NCBI RefSeq assembly: GCF_000184685.1
Contig: NC_014830.1
Span: forward strand, 3,720,001-3,784,000
Reading direction: 5' to 3'
From: Intrasporangium calvum DSM 43043
Lineage (GTDB): Bacteria > Actinomycetota > Actinomycetes > Actinomycetales > Dermatophilaceae
DNA length: 64,000 nucleotides
In this document: positions 50,025 through 57,648 of the stretch, piece by piece
How positions within the stretch are numbered: the first letter of the stretch is position 1
Layout: every line of letters starts with the position of its first letter
Program-made: the position numbers and the translations under genes
The notes under the pieces: model-generated
What the model was told of the DNA's origin: nothing
Databases searched by the model: none
Seen by the model: the letters and a program-made list of their open reading frames with translations, nothing else

Positions 50025-50070
50025 TCGTCAACTCCTGCGCCCGGACCACCTCCTCAATAGGGTGGCCCAC

Positions 50071-51279
50071 ATGAGCACCCGCAGTCTGGAGATCGCGCAG
50101 TCCATCGGCCCGGATCTCGTGGCCTTGCGGCGGCGGCTGCACCAGGTGCCTGAGATCGGGCTGGACCTCCCCCGGACCCAGGCCATCGTGCTCGAGTCGC
50201 TCGAGGGGCTCGGGCTCGAGATCACCACGGGGCACGCCCTGTCGTCCGTGGTCGCCGTCCTCCGCGGCGGGGCGGTCCCCGACGGGGAGCCCCGGCGGTC
50301 TGTCCTGCTCCGCGGGGACATGGATGCTCTCCCGGTGACCGAGGAGGTCGAGGTGGACTACCGCTCGACGAACGGCGCGATGCACGCGTGCGGCCACGAC
50401 CTGCACGTCGCGGCGCTCGTCGGCGCGGCGCGGATTCTCGCCGAGCAGCGTGCCGAGCTGACCGGCGATGTCGTGCTGATGTTCCAGCCGGGCGAAGAGG
50501 GGCCGGGCGGGGCGGCCCCCATGATCAAGGAGGGCCTGCTCGAGGCGAGCGGCACCACGGTGAGTGCCGCCTACACCGTGCACGTGTTCTCTGCGGAGCA
50601 CTCGCTCGGCACGTGGTTCGGGCGGCCGGGACCGCAGATGGCCGCCGTCGACGAGGTGACGGTTCGGGTCATCGGGCAGGGTGGTCACGGGTCGCAGCCG
50701 CACCGGGCCAGCGACCCGATCCCGGCGGCCTGCGAGATGGTGCTCGCCCTGCAGAGCCGGGTGACCCGGGGCTTCGACGCCTTCGACCCGGTGGTCGTGA
50801 CGGTCGGACGGTTCGCTGCAGGCACCAAGGCGAACATCATCCCCGACGACGCCGTGTTCGAGGCGACCGTGCGGACGCTGTCGAGCGCCGCCCGGACCCA
50901 GGTGATCGCCGACCTCGAGCGGGCCTGCCGCGGGATCGCGCACGCCCACGGGCTCGAGGTCGAGCTCGCCTGGGCTCCTGGCTATCCCGTGACGGTCAAC
51001 GACGAGAGCGAGTTCGACCACGCCCGCGACACGGTCATCGACCTGTTCGGCGCTGACCGGTGGGCGGACATGGCCGACCCGGAGCTCGGGTCCGAGGACA
51101 TGGCGATCGTCTTCGAGCACGTTCCGGGGGCCTACCTCAACCTCAGCGCGTGCGCGACGGGCGACCCCGAGCTGGCCGACGACAACCACTCGCCGCGGGC
51201 CGCCTTCGATGACTCGGTCCTGCCGGACGCCGCGGCCTACCTCGCCGAGGTCGCCCTCCGCCGCCTCGCCACCCTCTGA
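50071..51279 (+). CDS. M20-family amidohydrolase
   Basis: A 402-residue zinc peptidase-like amidohydrolase of the M20D group, hydrolysing N-acyl amino acids or hippurate-like amides. LRRRLHQVPEIGLDLPRTQA is the family start. RGDMDALPV and MHACGHDLHVAALVGAARIL carry metal ligands and the catalytic Asp, and FQPGEEGPGGAAPMIKEGLL has the Glu pair. The lid domain follows with VRVIGQGGHGSQPHRASDPI, and GSEDMAIVFEHVPGAYLNLS and DDNHSPRAAFDD close the active site. TAGGGT lies 7 nt before ATG 50071 (leaderless). Confidence 0.92.
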   Translation: MSTRSLEIAQSIGPDLVALRRRLHQVPEIGLDLPRTQAIVLESLEGLGLEITTGHALSSVVAVLRGGAVPDGEPRRSVLLRGDMDALPVTEEVEVDYRSTNGAMHACGHDLHVAALVGAARILAEQRAELTGDVVLMFQPGEEGPGGAAPMIKEGLLEASGTTVSAAYTVHVFSAEHSLGTWFGRPGPQMAAVDEVTVRVIGQGGHGSQPHRASDPIPAACEMVLALQSRVTRGFDAFDPVVVTVGRFAAGTKANIIPDDAVFEATVRTLSSAARTQVIADLERACRGIAHAHGLEVELAWAPGYPVTVNDESEFDHARDTVIDLFGADRWADMADPELGSEDMAIVFEHVPGAYLNLSACATGDPELADDNHSPRAAFDDSVLPDAAAYLAEVALRRLATL

Positions 51280-51280
51280 C

Positions 51281-51352
51281 GCAACACACCCGCTTACGTC
51301 CTGGAGGTGCCGCCTGCAGGGGGCATCAGCAGGACGTAAGCGGGTGTGTTGC
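51281..51352. terminator. Long inverted repeat with 22-bp perfect arms
   Basis: GCAACACACCCGCTTACGTC plus CT (51281-51302) and its exact complement (51331-51352) face each other across 28 nt, starting 1 nt after the amidohydrolase stop. It is likely a terminator, but the stem is much longer than needed and not GC-biased like the others. Confidence 0.65.
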
Positions 51353-51422
51353 GGGGTTTGGCCTGCACACTCGAGGTGTGGGGCGCAGCGCACCGCCCAC
51401 TTGAGACGGGACTCTCTTTTCT

Positions 51423-51457
51423 TGACTCATTCCAGATCAGGTGGTTGAGTCGAGGGC
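51423..51457 (+). promoter_or_regulatory. furA promoter, leaderless
   Basis: TTGACT (51423-51428), 16 nt and TTGAGT (51445-51450), then 7 nt and GTG 51458. GACTC and GAGTC arms around the spacer form an imperfect inverted repeat that could be the FurA autoregulatory site. Confidence 0.55.
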
Positions 51458-51907
51458 GTGACCATGACGGACCCGACGACCATGCTGCGGGACGCGCAGC
51501 TCCGGGTCACCCGTCCACGCCTCACCGTGCTCGAGATCCTCGCTCACCACCCCCACGCCGACGCAGACACCATCGCCCGCAGCGCCCGTGACAGCCTCGG
51601 CAAGGTCTCGACCCAGGCGGTCTACGACGTCCTCGCCGCCCTCACCGAGGCCGGCCTCGTGCGCCGGATCGAGCCGGCCGGCTCCCCCGCGCGCTTCGAG
51701 CTGCGCGTCGGCGACAACCATCACCACCTCGTCTGCCGCGTCTGCGGCAAGATCGTCGACGTCGACTGCGCCGTCGGCGAGCGCCCCTGCCTGCACGCCT
51801 CCCACGACCACGGCTTCGAGATCGACGAGGCCGAGGTCGTCTACTGGGGGCGCTGCCCCGCCTGCAGAGCCAGCCGACCGGACGGCGCAACCGCGTCCGC
51901 TGACTGA
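51458..51907 (+). CDS. furA: FurA-type redox/iron regulator of catalase
   Basis: A 149-residue Fur-family repressor. [20 protein letters not shown] and [20 protein letters not shown] form the winged helix. The metal domain reads [20 protein letters not shown] and [20 protein letters not shown], with [19 protein letters not shown]. The order VDCAVGxxPCL...FxIDEAEVxxWGxCPxC is that of actinobacterial FurA, which represses the adjacent catalase gene and itself. katA follows after 59 bp. GTG 51458 is preferred from the leaderless promoter; ATG 51464 is possible. An exact repeat copy begins at the last base of its stop codon. Confidence 0.93.
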   Translation: MTMTDPTTMLRDAQLRVTRPRLTVLEILAHHPHADADTIARSARDSLGKVSTQAVYDVLAALTEAGLVRRIEPAGSPARFELRVGDNHHHLVCRVCGKIVDVDCAVGERPCLHASHDHGFEIDEAEVVYWGRCPACRASRPDGATASAD

Positions 51908-51921
51908 GCCCAGCGGCATAC
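51907..51921 (-). repeat. 15-bp interspersed repeat, exact copy
   Basis: GTATGCCGCTGGGCT on the minus strand, starting at the last base of the furA stop codon, in the furA-katA spacer. Confidence 0.95.
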
Positions 51922-51966
51922 GACCTGCTTCCGCCAACGCAACGCACACACAACACGAGGAGACAC

Positions 51967-53547
51967 ATGTCTGTCGAAGGACCCCGCCAGGACCCGGGCA
52001 ATACCAAGCCGCTGACCACGGTCGCCGGCGCACCCGTCTGGGACGGCGAGAACAGCGTCACGGCCGGCCCGCGCGGCCCCATGCTCCTCCAGGACGTCTG
52101 GTTCCTGGAGAAGCTCGCCCACTTCGACCGGGAGGTCATCCCGGAACGGCGCATGCACGCGAAGGGCTCGGGCGCCTACGGCACGTTCACGGTGACGAAC
52201 GACATCACCCAGTACTCCTGCGCCAAGATCTTCGCCGAGGTCGGCAAGCAGACCGAGATGTTCGTCCGCTTCTCCACCGTCGCCGGTGAGCGCGGCGCGG
52301 CTGACGCCGAGCGCGACATCCGCGGCTTCGCGGTGAAGTTCTACACCGAGGAGGGCAACTGGGACATCGTCGGCAACAACACCCCGGTCTTCTTCTTCCG
52401 CGACCCGCTGCAGTTCCCCGACCTCAACCACGCGGTCAAGCGCGACCCCAAGACCAACCTGCGCAGCGCGGAGAACAACTGGGACTTCTGGACCAACCTC
52501 CCCGAGGCGCTGCACCAGGTCACCATCGTCATGTCCGACCGCGGCATCCCGGCGAGCTACCGCCACATGCACGGCTTCGGCTCGCACACGTACTCGTTCT
52601 ACAACGCCGAGGGGGAGCGCTTCTGGGTCAAGTTCCACCACCGCACCCAGCAGGGCATCAAGAACCTCACCGACGCCGAGTCCACGGCCCTCATCGGCGA
52701 GGACCGCGAGTCGCACCAGCGGGACCTCTTCGAGGCGATCGAGAACGGCGACTTCCCGAAGTGGAAGCTCTACGTCCAGGTGATGCCCGAGGCCGACGCG
52801 CTCAAGGTCCCCTACCACCCGTTCGACCTGACCAAGGTGTGGCCGAAGGGTGACTACCCGCTCATCGAGGTCGGCGAGTGGGAGCTGAACCGCAACCCGG
52901 AGAACTACCACGCCGAGGTCGAGCAGGCCGCCTTCTCCCCGGCGAACGTCGTGCCGGGCATCAGCTTCTCGCCCGACCGGATGCTGCAGGGGCGGCTCTT
53001 CTCCTACGGTGACGCGCAGCGCTACCGGCTCGGCGTCAACCACCACCAGATCCCCGTCAACGCCCCCAAGGCGGCCGGCACCGTCAACAGCCCGCACCGG
53101 GACGGCGCGATGCGGATCGACGCGGGCGCGACCCCGGCCATCACGCCGAACTCCTACGGCCGCTACTCGAGCCAGCCGCAGTACCGCGAGCCGGCGTGGC
53201 GGATCGACCCCTCCGCGGACCGGTTCAACCACCGCGAGGACGACCAGGACTACTACACGCAGCCGGGCATCCTCTTCCGCGAGAAGATGACGCCGGAGCA
53301 GCAGCAGGCCCTCTTCGAGAACACCGCCCGGGCGATCTCGGGCGCCTCGAAAGAGACGATCGAGCGCCACATCGCCAACTGCACCAAGGCCGACCCGGCC
53401 TACGGCGCCGGCGTGCGCGCGGCGATCGACGCCCTCAACGCGGCCGCCGCCGAGGCGGACGACGTCGCCAAGGGCGCGGCCAACGCCAACGCCCCGGTCG
53501 ACGGTGCCCCGGTGGACCGTTCGGACGACATGGCCGACCTGCTCTGA
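51967..53547 (+). CDS. katA: Haem catalase (monofunctional)
   Basis: A 526-residue cytoplasmic catalase that decomposes hydrogen peroxide. The distal His lies in [40 protein letters not shown], then [20 protein letters not shown] with the distal Asn, follow. The proximal haem Tyr is in [20 protein letters not shown]. Length fits clade 3 small-subunit catalases with a short C-terminal extension. GAGGAG lies 5 nt before the ATG. It is downstream of and same-strand with furA, the usual actinobacterial arrangement, although FurA more often accompanies katG. Confidence 0.95.
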   Translation: MSVEGPRQDPGNTKPLTTVAGAPVWDGENSVTAGPRGPMLLQDVWFLEKLAHFDREVIPERRMHAKGSGAYGTFTVTNDITQYSCAKIFAEVGKQTEMFVRFSTVAGERGAADAERDIRGFAVKFYTEEGNWDIVGNNTPVFFFRDPLQFPDLNHAVKRDPKTNLRSAENNWDFWTNLPEALHQVTIVMSDRGIPASYRHMHGFGSHTYSFYNAEGERFWVKFHHRTQQGIKNLTDAESTALIGEDRESHQRDLFEAIENGDFPKWKLYVQVMPEADALKVPYHPFDLTKVWPKGDYPLIEVGEWELNRNPENYHAEVEQAAFSPANVVPGISFSPDRMLQGRLFSYGDAQRYRLGVNHHQIPVNAPKAAGTVNSPHRDGAMRIDAGATPAITPNSYGRYSSQPQYREPAWRIDPSADRFNHREDDQDYYTQPGILFREKMTPEQQQALFENTARAISGASKETIERHIANCTKADPAYGAGVRAAIDALNAAAAEADDVAKGAANANAPVDGAPVDRSDDMADLL

Positions 53548-53563
53548 CGCTCACCGGACCAGG

Positions 53564-53597
53564 AAGCCCCGCCACCCCGGAATGGGGGGCGGGGCTT
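53564..53597 (+). terminator. Terminator after katA
   Basis: AAGCCCCGCC (53564-53573) and GGCGGGGCTT (53588-53597) followed by TTCGG. It also serves the convergent DoxX gene. Confidence 0.8.
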
Positions 53598-53608
53598 TCG
53601 GCTGTCGG

Positions 53609-53983
53609 TCAGCGGCGGGCGGCCACTGCGAGCAGACCGCCGGCGAGGCCGAGGTTCTTCAGTGCCTGGGTGCGATGCATGGCCCGGGCCGTCGGGTCCG
53701 ACTCCTTCCAGAACGCGTGGCCGGCGATCGTCGTCGGCACGAGGGAGGCCACCAGTCCGAGCGCGGCCGCTCGCGGCAGGATGCCGAGGGCGAGCGCGGC
53801 GCCCCCGACGGCCATCGCGGCACCGTTGAAGCGAACGGCCGCCTCGGGGTTCGGCAGGCCGAGGTTCGCGGCGGACACGACACGGCCGCCGGGGTCCGAG
53901 GCCGCCCCGTAGCCGAGCCAGGCGAACGTCGCCCCGAGGGCGAGACGGGAGAGCCGGTCACCGGCTGATGCGGCGAAGGACAT
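53609..53983 (-). CDS. DoxX-family small membrane protein
   Basis: A 124-residue membrane protein with four hydrophobic stretches: RLALGATFAWLGYGAASDPG, FNGAAMAVGGAALALGILPR, AAALGLVASLVPTTIAGHAF and a C-terminal NLGLAGGLLAVAARR. FWKESDPTARAMHRTQALKN in the last loop is typical of DoxX proteins. Mycobacterial DoxX joins a membrane complex with superoxide dismutase and a thiol partner, so a redox role is possible. AGGAGC lies 5 nt before ATG 53983. Convergent with katA. Confidence 0.85.
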   Translation of the reverse strand: MSFAASAGDRLSRLALGATFAWLGYGAASDPGGRVVSAANLGLPNPEAAVRFNGAAMAVGGAALALGILPRAAALGLVASLVPTTIAGHAFWKESDPTARAMHRTQALKNLGLAGGLLAVAARR

Positions 53984-54019
53984 GGCTGCTCCTGTTCGTT
54001 GGGTTGGCCGGACCACGGC

Positions 54020-54052
54020 GTATGCCGCTGGGCTCGCTCGGAGCCCAGCGGC
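54020..54052. repeat. Inverted pair of the interspersed repeat forming a hairpin
   Basis: An exact GTATGCCGCTGGGCT (54020-54034) is followed after a 5-nt loop by the complement of its core. GCCGCTGGGCTC (54024-54035) pairs perfectly with GAGCCCAGCGGC (54041-54052), 24 nt after the end of the cstA-ybdD operon. It probably acts as that operon's terminator. Confidence 0.85.
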
Positions 54053-54075
54053 AGCTCAGCGGTCGGCTGGGTGGG

Positions 54076-54312
54076 TCAACAGCACCGGCCCTGCGGGTTC
54101 TGCTCCAGCCAGTCCATGTGCTCCCGCCAGAACTCCTTCTCGGTCGGGGGCTGCTGGTCCGGATGGTTGGCCGCGAGGTGGGCGCAGTAGCGCTCGTAGG
54201 CGTCGGCGCCCATCACCCCCCGTAAGTAGCCGACGGCCCCGCGGGCGCCCGCCAGGCCCCCCGAGAAGAGTCTCGAGAGTCCCGACGGGCTGGCCTCAGA
54301 GGATGCGCGCAT
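54076..54312 (-). CDS. YbdD/YjiX family protein (DUF466)
   Basis: A 78-residue soluble protein: ARGAVGYLRGVMGADAYERY, CAHLAANHPDQQPPTEKEFW and REHMDWLEQNPQGRCC. The GxxxYxxYxxHxxxxHPxxPxxxxxxFWRxxxD pattern identifies the YbdD family, encoded with CstA/BtsT pyruvate and peptide transporters in many bacteria. It starts 2 nt after the cstA stop codon, so it is translated in the same operon. Its C-terminal RCC is typical. Confidence 0.93.
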   Translation of the reverse strand: MRASSEASPSGLSRLFSGGLAGARGAVGYLRGVMGADAYERYCAHLAANHPDQQPPTEKEFWREHMDWLEQNPQGRCC

Positions 54313-54314
54313 GC

Positions 54315-56555
54315 TCAATGGTGCCGCACCGGCCGCGTCACGGGAACCTTCTCCCACTCCTCCTCGAGCTCGCGCTCGGGCGGTGTCGGGAAGAGGCTGG
54401 CCGGCGCGAAGATCCGCGACTCGACGCGCGGGTCCTCCGTGTCGACGCCGACCTTGCCGCGCAGGGCCCGCACGGTCGCGATGAGCGATGCGATCAGGAC
54501 GATGAGCGTCAGCACGACGAAGACGACCGACAGCGTCCCCTGGACCGTCGTGTTGCGCACGACGGCCTCCATCGCCTCGACGGTCTTGGCCGTGCCCAGG
54601 CTGGTCTTGCCGTCCTCGAGAGCAGTGCGGAAGGCGTTGTTCTGGGCCCAGTAGCCGACCGCCGGCACCGACGAGAAGATCTTGAACATCGACGCCGTGA
54701 CGGTGATGACCGCCGCGAAGGCCAGCGGGAGGATGACCACCCACAGGTACTTCGACTCCACCTTGCGAGCGACGATCGTCATGACGACGGACAGCGCGAT
54801 CACCGCGAGCAGCTGGTTGGCGATGCCGAAGAGCGGGAAGAACGTGTTGATCCCGCCGAGCGGATCGGTGACGCCGAGGAGGAGGATGTAGCCCCACCCG
54901 GCGACCATGATGGCCGTGCAGATCCACGCCCCCATGGTCCACGACGTGTCCTTGAACCTCGGGATGAAGTTGCCGATGGTGTCCTGGAGCATGAAGCGCG
55001 CGACTCGGGTGCCCGCGTCGACGGCGGTGAGGATGAAGAGTGCCTCGAACATGATCGCGAAGTGGTACCAGAAGCCCATCAGCGCCGTGCCGCCGAACCA
55101 CTGGTGGAGCACCGTGGCGATACCGACGGCGAGGGTCGGCGCCCCACCGGTGCGGGAGACGACGGACTCCTCGCCGACGTTGCGCGCCAGCTCGGACAGC
55201 ATGTCGGGGGTGAGGTTGACTCCGGACAGGCCGAGCGAGTTGACGAAGGCGACGGCGCCCTCGACAGTGCCGCCGGTCGCGGCTGCCGAGGAGTTCATCG
55301 CGAAGTAGATCCCGCGGTCGATGGTGATCGCGGCCACCAGGGCCATGATCGCGACGAACGACTCCATCAGCATGCCGCCGTAGCCGAGGAAGCGCGTCTG
55401 GCGCTCCTTCTCCACGAGCTTGGGGGTCGTCCCCGATGAGATGAGGGCGTGGAAGCCGGACAAGGCTCCACAGGCGATGGTCACGAAGAGGAACGGGAAG
55501 AGCGACCCGGGCACCACTGGCCCGTCGTCACGGCTCGCGAACTCGGACACGGCCGGGAAGTTGACCTCGGGCCGGACCACGATGATGGCGATCGCGAGCA
55601 GGAAGATGACGCCGATCTTCATGAAGGTCGACAGGTAGTCGCGCGGTGCGAGCAGCAGCCAGACCGGCAGCACCGCGGCGATGAAGCCGTAGATGATGAT
55701 CATCCAGGCGATCGTGGTCCGGTCGAGGTGGAAGAGCTCCGCTCCCCACGCCGACTCGGCGACCCACCGGCCCGAGATGATGGCGAACATCAGCAGGACG
55801 AAGCCGATGACGGAGACCTCCATGACCTTGCCCGGCCGGAGGAACCGGAGGTAGACGCCCATGAAGAGCGCGATCGGCAGCGTGAGGCCGACCGAGTAGA
55901 CGCCCCACGGGGAGGCGCCCAACGCGTTGACGACGACGAGCGCGAGGATCGCCGTGATGATGATCATGATGGTGAGCGTGGCGATGAGAGCGGCCGTGCC
56001 GCCGACGATGCCGAGCTCCTCGCGGGCCATCTGCCCGAGCGAGCGTCCACCACGCCGCATCGAGAAGAACATGACGAGGTAGTCCTGCACGGCTCCGGCG
56101 AGGACGACGCCGACGATGATCCAGATCGTGCCGGGCAGGTAGCCCATCTGGGCCGCGAGGACGGGTCCGACGAGCGGTCCGGCGCCGGCGATCGCGGCGA
56201 AGTGGTGACCGAAGAGCACCCGCCGGTCGGTCGGCATGAAGTCCTTGCCGTTGTCCCGGTACTCGGCGGGGGTGGCTCGGGTGTCGTCCGGCTTGGTGAT
56301 GTGACGCTCGATGTACTTCGAGTAGAACCGGAAGGCGATGAGGTACGTCGAGACCGCGGCGAAGACGAACCAGATCGCGTTGATGGTCTCACCACGGACG
56401 ATGGCGATCATCGCCCAGGCGACGGCGCCGACGAGGGCCACGACGACCCAGGTGACGATCTTCTGCGTAGTCCAGCGCCGGTCGTACTCGTCGGCGACCT
56501 GGGGATCCACCGCCGCAGGCGGCAGCTCGGTCTGATCAGGGGCGATGTTGCTCAT
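54315..56555 (-). CDS. cstA: Carbon starvation protein CstA / pyruvate transporter family
   Basis: A 746-residue integral membrane protein with about 16-18 helices. FMPTDRRVLFGHHFAAIAGA and GPLVGPVLAAQMGYLPGTIW are invariant CstA segments. GAVQDYLVMFFSMRRGGRSL follows, and later FHALISSGTTPKLVEKERQT and FGIANQLLAVIALSVVMTIV. CstA relatives (BtsT, YjiY) import pyruvate; others were linked to peptide use in starvation. AGAGGTGAGGT precedes the ATG. It forms an operon with the YbdD gene. Confidence 0.95.
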   Translation of the reverse strand: MSNIAPDQTELPPAAVDPQVADEYDRRWTTQKIVTWVVVALVGAVAWAMIAIVRGETINAIWFVFAAVSTYLIAFRFYSKYIERHITKPDDTRATPAEYRDNGKDFMPTDRRVLFGHHFAAIAGAGPLVGPVLAAQMGYLPGTIWIIVGVVLAGAVQDYLVMFFSMRRGGRSLGQMAREELGIVGGTAALIATLTIMIIITAILALVVVNALGASPWGVYSVGLTLPIALFMGVYLRFLRPGKVMEVSVIGFVLLMFAIISGRWVAESAWGAELFHLDRTTIAWMIIIYGFIAAVLPVWLLLAPRDYLSTFMKIGVIFLLAIAIIVVRPEVNFPAVSEFASRDDGPVVPGSLFPFLFVTIACGALSGFHALISSGTTPKLVEKERQTRFLGYGGMLMESFVAIMALVAAITIDRGIYFAMNSSAAATGGTVEGAVAFVNSLGLSGVNLTPDMLSELARNVGEESVVSRTGGAPTLAVGIATVLHQWFGGTALMGFWYHFAIMFEALFILTAVDAGTRVARFMLQDTIGNFIPRFKDTSWTMGAWICTAIMVAGWGYILLLGVTDPLGGINTFFPLFGIANQLLAVIALSVVMTIVARKVESKYLWVVILPLAFAAVITVTASMFKIFSSVPAVGYWAQNNAFRTALEDGKTSLGTAKTVEAMEAVVRNTTVQGTLSVVFVVLTLIVLIASLIATVRALRGKVGVDTEDPRVESRIFAPASLFPTPPERELEEEWEKVPVTRPVRHH

Positions 56556-56712
56556 CTACCTCACCTCTCGGGGACGGGATGCAGGCGGCACGCCGAGCGG
56601 CCGAACGTCGGCCTCCGGCGGTCACGTCGTCGTACGCTACTCCGCCGCACCCGCCGCGAGGCGTCCCGGGTGGGGTGTCTTCTCGCTCTTTTTGCGGGCC
56701 GACCCCGACCCC

Positions 56713-57648
56713 CTAGCTGAGGATGTCGACCCGCCGGAACCGCCGGTACGCGAGCAGGGTGAAGGCGACCGCCCACACGAGGGACCAGAGGGTCCCGTGG
56801 ACCATGTCGGTCCACTGGGGCTCGATCGCGAGCGCGTCCTGCCAGGCGCGTCCGTAGTGCCCGGGGAGGGCATTGCGGTAGGGCTCGAGGGCGTCGAGCT
56901 GGTCGAGGATGTTGGCGAGGATGTTGATGAGCACGGCGCCGCCGACGGCCGCGAGCGGCGCGTCGGACCGGGTGCCGAGCCAGAAGGCGATGGCGGCGAT
57001 GGGCAGCAGCGTGATGAAGATGTAGCCGCAGGCGAGCACGAGCCGCGGCAGGAACTGGCCCCAGGTGAGGTTCTCGCCGAGGGGGTTGGTCAGCGGGTCC
57101 CAGCCGTAGGCGATCCCACCGACGAGCAGCGCCCACGCGGGCAGGAGGGCGGTCGCCAGCGCGGTCGAGGCGAGGCCGATGACCGCCTTGCTCGTGAGCA
57201 GCCGCGCGCGCCGCACGGGCGCGACGAGCAGGTAGCGCAGCGAGGACCACGAGGCCTCGCTCGGCACGGCGTCGCCGCAGAAGAGCGCGGCGATGAGGAT
57301 GAGGAGCAGCTCGGAGGCGAGGAAGACGACGACGAGGCTGAAGTTCGCCGCACCGCTCTGCGCGAGGTCGAAGATCCGGGACGCCGCGCTCCCGCGCCGG
57401 TTCTCGGCGTCGTCGCCGAAGGCGAAGGCGATGACGAGGATGAGAGGCAGCGAGAGGAGCAGACCGAACGCGACGAGGGTGCGCCGGCGCCCCCATTGCC
57501 GTCCCCACTCGGCGCGCCACGACAAGGGGTCGCGCACCCGGGTGATGCCGTCTGCCGCCCCACGGGGGCTCCGCCACCGTGCACTCCCGTCGTGCTCCTG
57601 GCCTGGGCTCGCTTCCAGCGCAGGCTTGCTCGTCTTCGGCTGGGTCAT
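56713..57648 (-). CDS. ABC-2-type transporter permease
   Basis: A 311-residue membrane protein. A hydrophilic N-terminus (TRVRDPLSWRAEWGRQWGRR) precedes six hydrophobic segments: TLVAFGLLLSLPLILVIAFA, SLVVVFLASELLLILIAALF, then SEASWSSLRYLLVAPVRRAR before ALLPAWALLVGGIAYGW, CGYIFITLLPIAAIAFWLGT and the last near DMVHGTLWSLVWAVAFTLLA. The EASWSSLRYLLVAPVRR motif between helices is typical of ABC-2 permeases. Its ATG overlaps the stop of the S15-ABC fusion gene (ATGA), so the two form one transporter. A non-conserved Ser/Gly loop lies near GDDAENRRG. Confidence 0.88.
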   Translation of the reverse strand: MTQPKTSKPALEASPGQEHDGSARWRSPRGAADGITRVRDPLSWRAEWGRQWGRRRTLVAFGLLLSLPLILVIAFAFGDDAENRRGSAASRIFDLAQSGAANFSLVVVFLASELLLILIAALFCGDAVPSEASWSSLRYLLVAPVRRARLLTSKAVIGLASTALATALLPAWALLVGGIAYGWDPLTNPLGENLTWGQFLPRLVLACGYIFITLLPIAAIAFWLGTRSDAPLAAVGGAVLINILANILDQLDALEPYRNALPGHYGRAWQDALAIEPQWTDMVHGTLWSLVWAVAFTLLAYRRFRRVDILS

